NCBI RefSeq assembly: GCF_018397995.1
Contig: NZ_BBQH01000013.1
Location: 1-64,000, forward strand
Source: Rhizomonospora bruguierae
Lineage (GTDB): Bacteria > Actinomycetota > Actinomycetes > Mycobacteriales > Micromonosporaceae
DNA: 64,000 bases
Direction: 5' to 3'
A program made the translations under genes and the position numbers. The first letter of the stretch is position 1. The number at the start of each line of letters is the position of its first letter. The notes under the pieces were generated by a model. That model ran no database searches, was not told where the DNA came from, and saw only the letters and a program-made list of their open reading frames with translations. Positions 62,726 through 64,000 of the stretch are shown one piece after another.

Positions 62726-63670
62726 TCATTGCGTAGTTGGGTAGCTGCTGGTCACGGTGGTGATGAGGTCGTGGGGGCGGCGGTTGGCGCGGCGGGTGGC
62801 TCTGGCGATGTTGGTCTCGCCGTTGCCGCGGTGGAATCCGATGGCGGTGTTGCGCAGGACTGCTGCGACGGCGGGTCCGTTGCCGGTACGTGCCCGGTGG
62901 GCGTCTTCCTGGAAGGTCACGTCGCGGACCCAGTGCAGCCGGTTCTCGATATGCCATTCCAGGCGGGCCCATTCCTGCAGGTCAGCGGGTTGGGCGTGGG
63001 CGGCGGGCAGTGACGCCACCAGATAGACGGTCTCTCGTGTGCGTTTGCCGGCCACGGTGCGGGAGCGGGTGATCCGGACGGCCTGCTGGGCGTGCGGAAC
63101 CGCGATGCCGCCGGGAGTTTGGACGGTCAACGCCTTGACGGTGCGGGTCTCGCGGCGGCCGTGTCTGGTGCGCGATGTTGGTCCCCGACCGGCACCTGCG
63201 CCCAGGGCAGCTGCTTGAGCTGGGCGTACAAGGTCGGCTGGTTGGCCTTGACCGATACGTACGGTGTGCGCCGGCAGCGGCGACGGCTCGGGCGTGGGCG
63301 ACCTGTGCGTGGAGCGCGTCCGCGACGATCACCACACCCGCCAGGCTGCCCAACCGGGCCGCGACCTGCTCCAGCAGTGGGGCGAACGCCGGAATTTCGT
63401 TCGACATCGCCGCGACTTGGACCTGCGCCAGGACCACACCGGTCGAGTGTCGTAGGCCGACAGCAGGTGGACCCGCCCCTCGGGCAGGACAGCGCCTCGC
63501 ACCACCTTGCCGTCAACGGCGATGACCCGCCGCACCAGCGGCGACGCTGGCAGCCGGGAGCACAGCCAATCGGCCAGGACCGCCGTCAACGTCTCGGCGT
63601 CGATGCGGACCAGCAATCGCCACACCGTGGTCAAGACCGGCACCCGATCGGTGAACCCGAATCGAGTGAT
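62726..63670 (-). pseudogene. Decayed ISAs1-type transposase
   Basis: Fragments in three frames read in order as one DDE transposase. 63329-63670 includes VPVLTTVWRLLVRIDAETLT and RRVIAVDGKVVRGAVLPEGR. 62982-63437 includes VLAQVQVAAMSNEIPAFAPL and VVIVADALHAQVAHARAV. 63127-63516 includes VSVKANQPTLYAQLKQLPWA, and 62726-63130 includes TVYLVASLPAAHAQPADLQE with WHIENRLHWVRDVTF. Frame shifts fall near 63449, 63258 and 63170. The N-terminus is missing: a stop lies just upstream at 63671-63673. No terminal inverted repeats were found. It is a dead IS remnant. Confidence 0.88.
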
Positions 63671-63918
63671 TCATCTGTGATCTTCATCACATTGAATCCT
63701 TACGGACGGTTACGGACTGCAGTAGGCCCACTGGTGGATCGACGATAACGGAGTGCCGCGAACACTTAACGTCACCTCCCGAGCCCAGAGGGTGATGGCG
63801 GGGATCATATATCCAAGCCAATCTATGTAACCTCCTGTCGGCATGGCGATCGTCGTCAAGTCGCTGCGGCTGGCACTGCTGACCGCATCGCTGCCACAGA
63901 AACAATGCGGGAGGGCTT
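63671..63918. other. AT-richer spacer before the terminal secreted-protein gene
   Basis: About 250 bases of relatively AT-rich DNA (e.g. around 63800-63830) contrast with the core. I see no gene. GGGAGG at 63910-63915 belongs to the following start codon. Confidence 0.4.
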
Positions 63919-64000
63919 GTGAAGAAACTCGTGCCGTTGAGTGCTGCTGGGCTAATACTGGGAACACTGTCGATGGGCGCTGCGCCTGGCACTGCCTATG
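63919..64000 (+). CDS. Start of a secreted protein (cut by window edge)
   Basis: GTG at 63919, five bases or so after GGGAGG, opens a frame reading MKKLVPLSAAGLILGTLSMG and AAPGTAY up to the edge (27 codons). This is a classic Sec signal peptide with a Lys-Lys start, hydrophobic core and probable AxA-like cleavage region. Codons such as CTA, ATA and AGT are unlike the neighbours, suggesting a low-expressed or recently acquired gene. The mature protein is outside the window. Confidence 0.65.
   Translation, partial: MKKLVPLSAAGLILGTLSMGAAPGTAY

Noticed and set aside
62570-63013. 147-codon plus-strand frame across the IS remnant
   Set aside because: It is antisense to recognisable transposase C-terminal sequence, and its Gly/Val-rich translation is a shadow.
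63127-63516. Treating transposase pieces as separate small genes
   Set aside because: The fragments join in order into one ISAs1-type transposase, so they are pieces of a single broken gene.

Overview
The window is 64 kb of very GC-rich chromosome around the replication origin of an actinobacterium. Gene content and order match the conserved actinobacterial oriC neighbourhood: DUF3566-gyrA-gyrB-DciA-recF-gnd-dnaN-oriC-dnaA-rpmH-rnpA-yidD-yidC-khpB-rsmG-parA-parB on one side, and trxA/trxB/sigM/murJ, ino1-padR, ponA, rpsF-ssb-rpsR-rplI and dnaB further right. The protein sequences, a gnd between dnaN and recF, and inteins in both gyrA and dnaB suggest the Micromonosporaceae. Genus cannot be fixed from this sequence alone.

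Layout. (1) 1-6.0 kb: gyrB and gyrA on the minus strand, with a gyrA intein at the catalytic-tyrosine site and the start of a DUF3566 protein cut by the left edge. (2) 6.5-14.2 kb: a small hypothetical gene, then dciA, recF, gnd, dnaN, a 1.3-kb gene-free oriC rich in DnaA boxes, and dnaA. (3) 14.7-21.2 kb: plus-strand rpmH-rnpA-yidD-yidC-khpB-rsmG, then parA-parB. Five perfect 14-bp parS sites lie between 18.8 and 23.7 kb, two of them inside parA. (4) 21.2-24.1 kb: an unusual gene-free stretch with three parS sites, two 14-bp-period tandem arrays and a second cluster of DnaA boxes. (5) 24.1-29.6 kb: a HIT-like protein, an ATP-grasp ligase, an aminotransferase, a GNAT protein and a CwlM-like amidase. 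(6) 29.7-38.9 kb: minus-strand murJ, pseudokinase, sigM, anti-sigma, trxB, trxA (lipid II export, cell-envelope and redox stress), then tRNA nucleotidyltransferase and ogt. (7) 39.0-46.0 kb: ino1 with a PadR regulator and a near-perfect operator, a DUF5318 protein, a class A PBP and a polytopic mannosyltransferase-like protein. (8) 46.1-56.9 kb: a second membrane protein, an endonuclease IV-like protein, a secreted protein, rpsF-ssb-rpsR-rplI, a repeat-rich membrane protein and intein-bearing dnaB. (9) 56.9-62.2 kb: a LexA-like protein without HTH or catalytic dyad, and a tightly coupled four-gene unit led by a GGDEF-EAL protein. (10) 62.2-64 kb: the core ends in a decayed ISAs1-type transposase, lower-GC sequence and the first codons of a secreted protein.

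The genes mostly serve replication initiation, origin segregation, translation and envelope synthesis. No CRISPR array, tRNA or rRNA was found. I saw no wholly new multi-gene system. The most unusual items are the repeat- and parS-laden gene-free block next to parB, the catalytically dead LexA-like protein with a palindrome in front, two inteins with damaged homing-endonuclease domains, DnaA-box groups outside oriC, and the PadR operator in front of padR-ino1.
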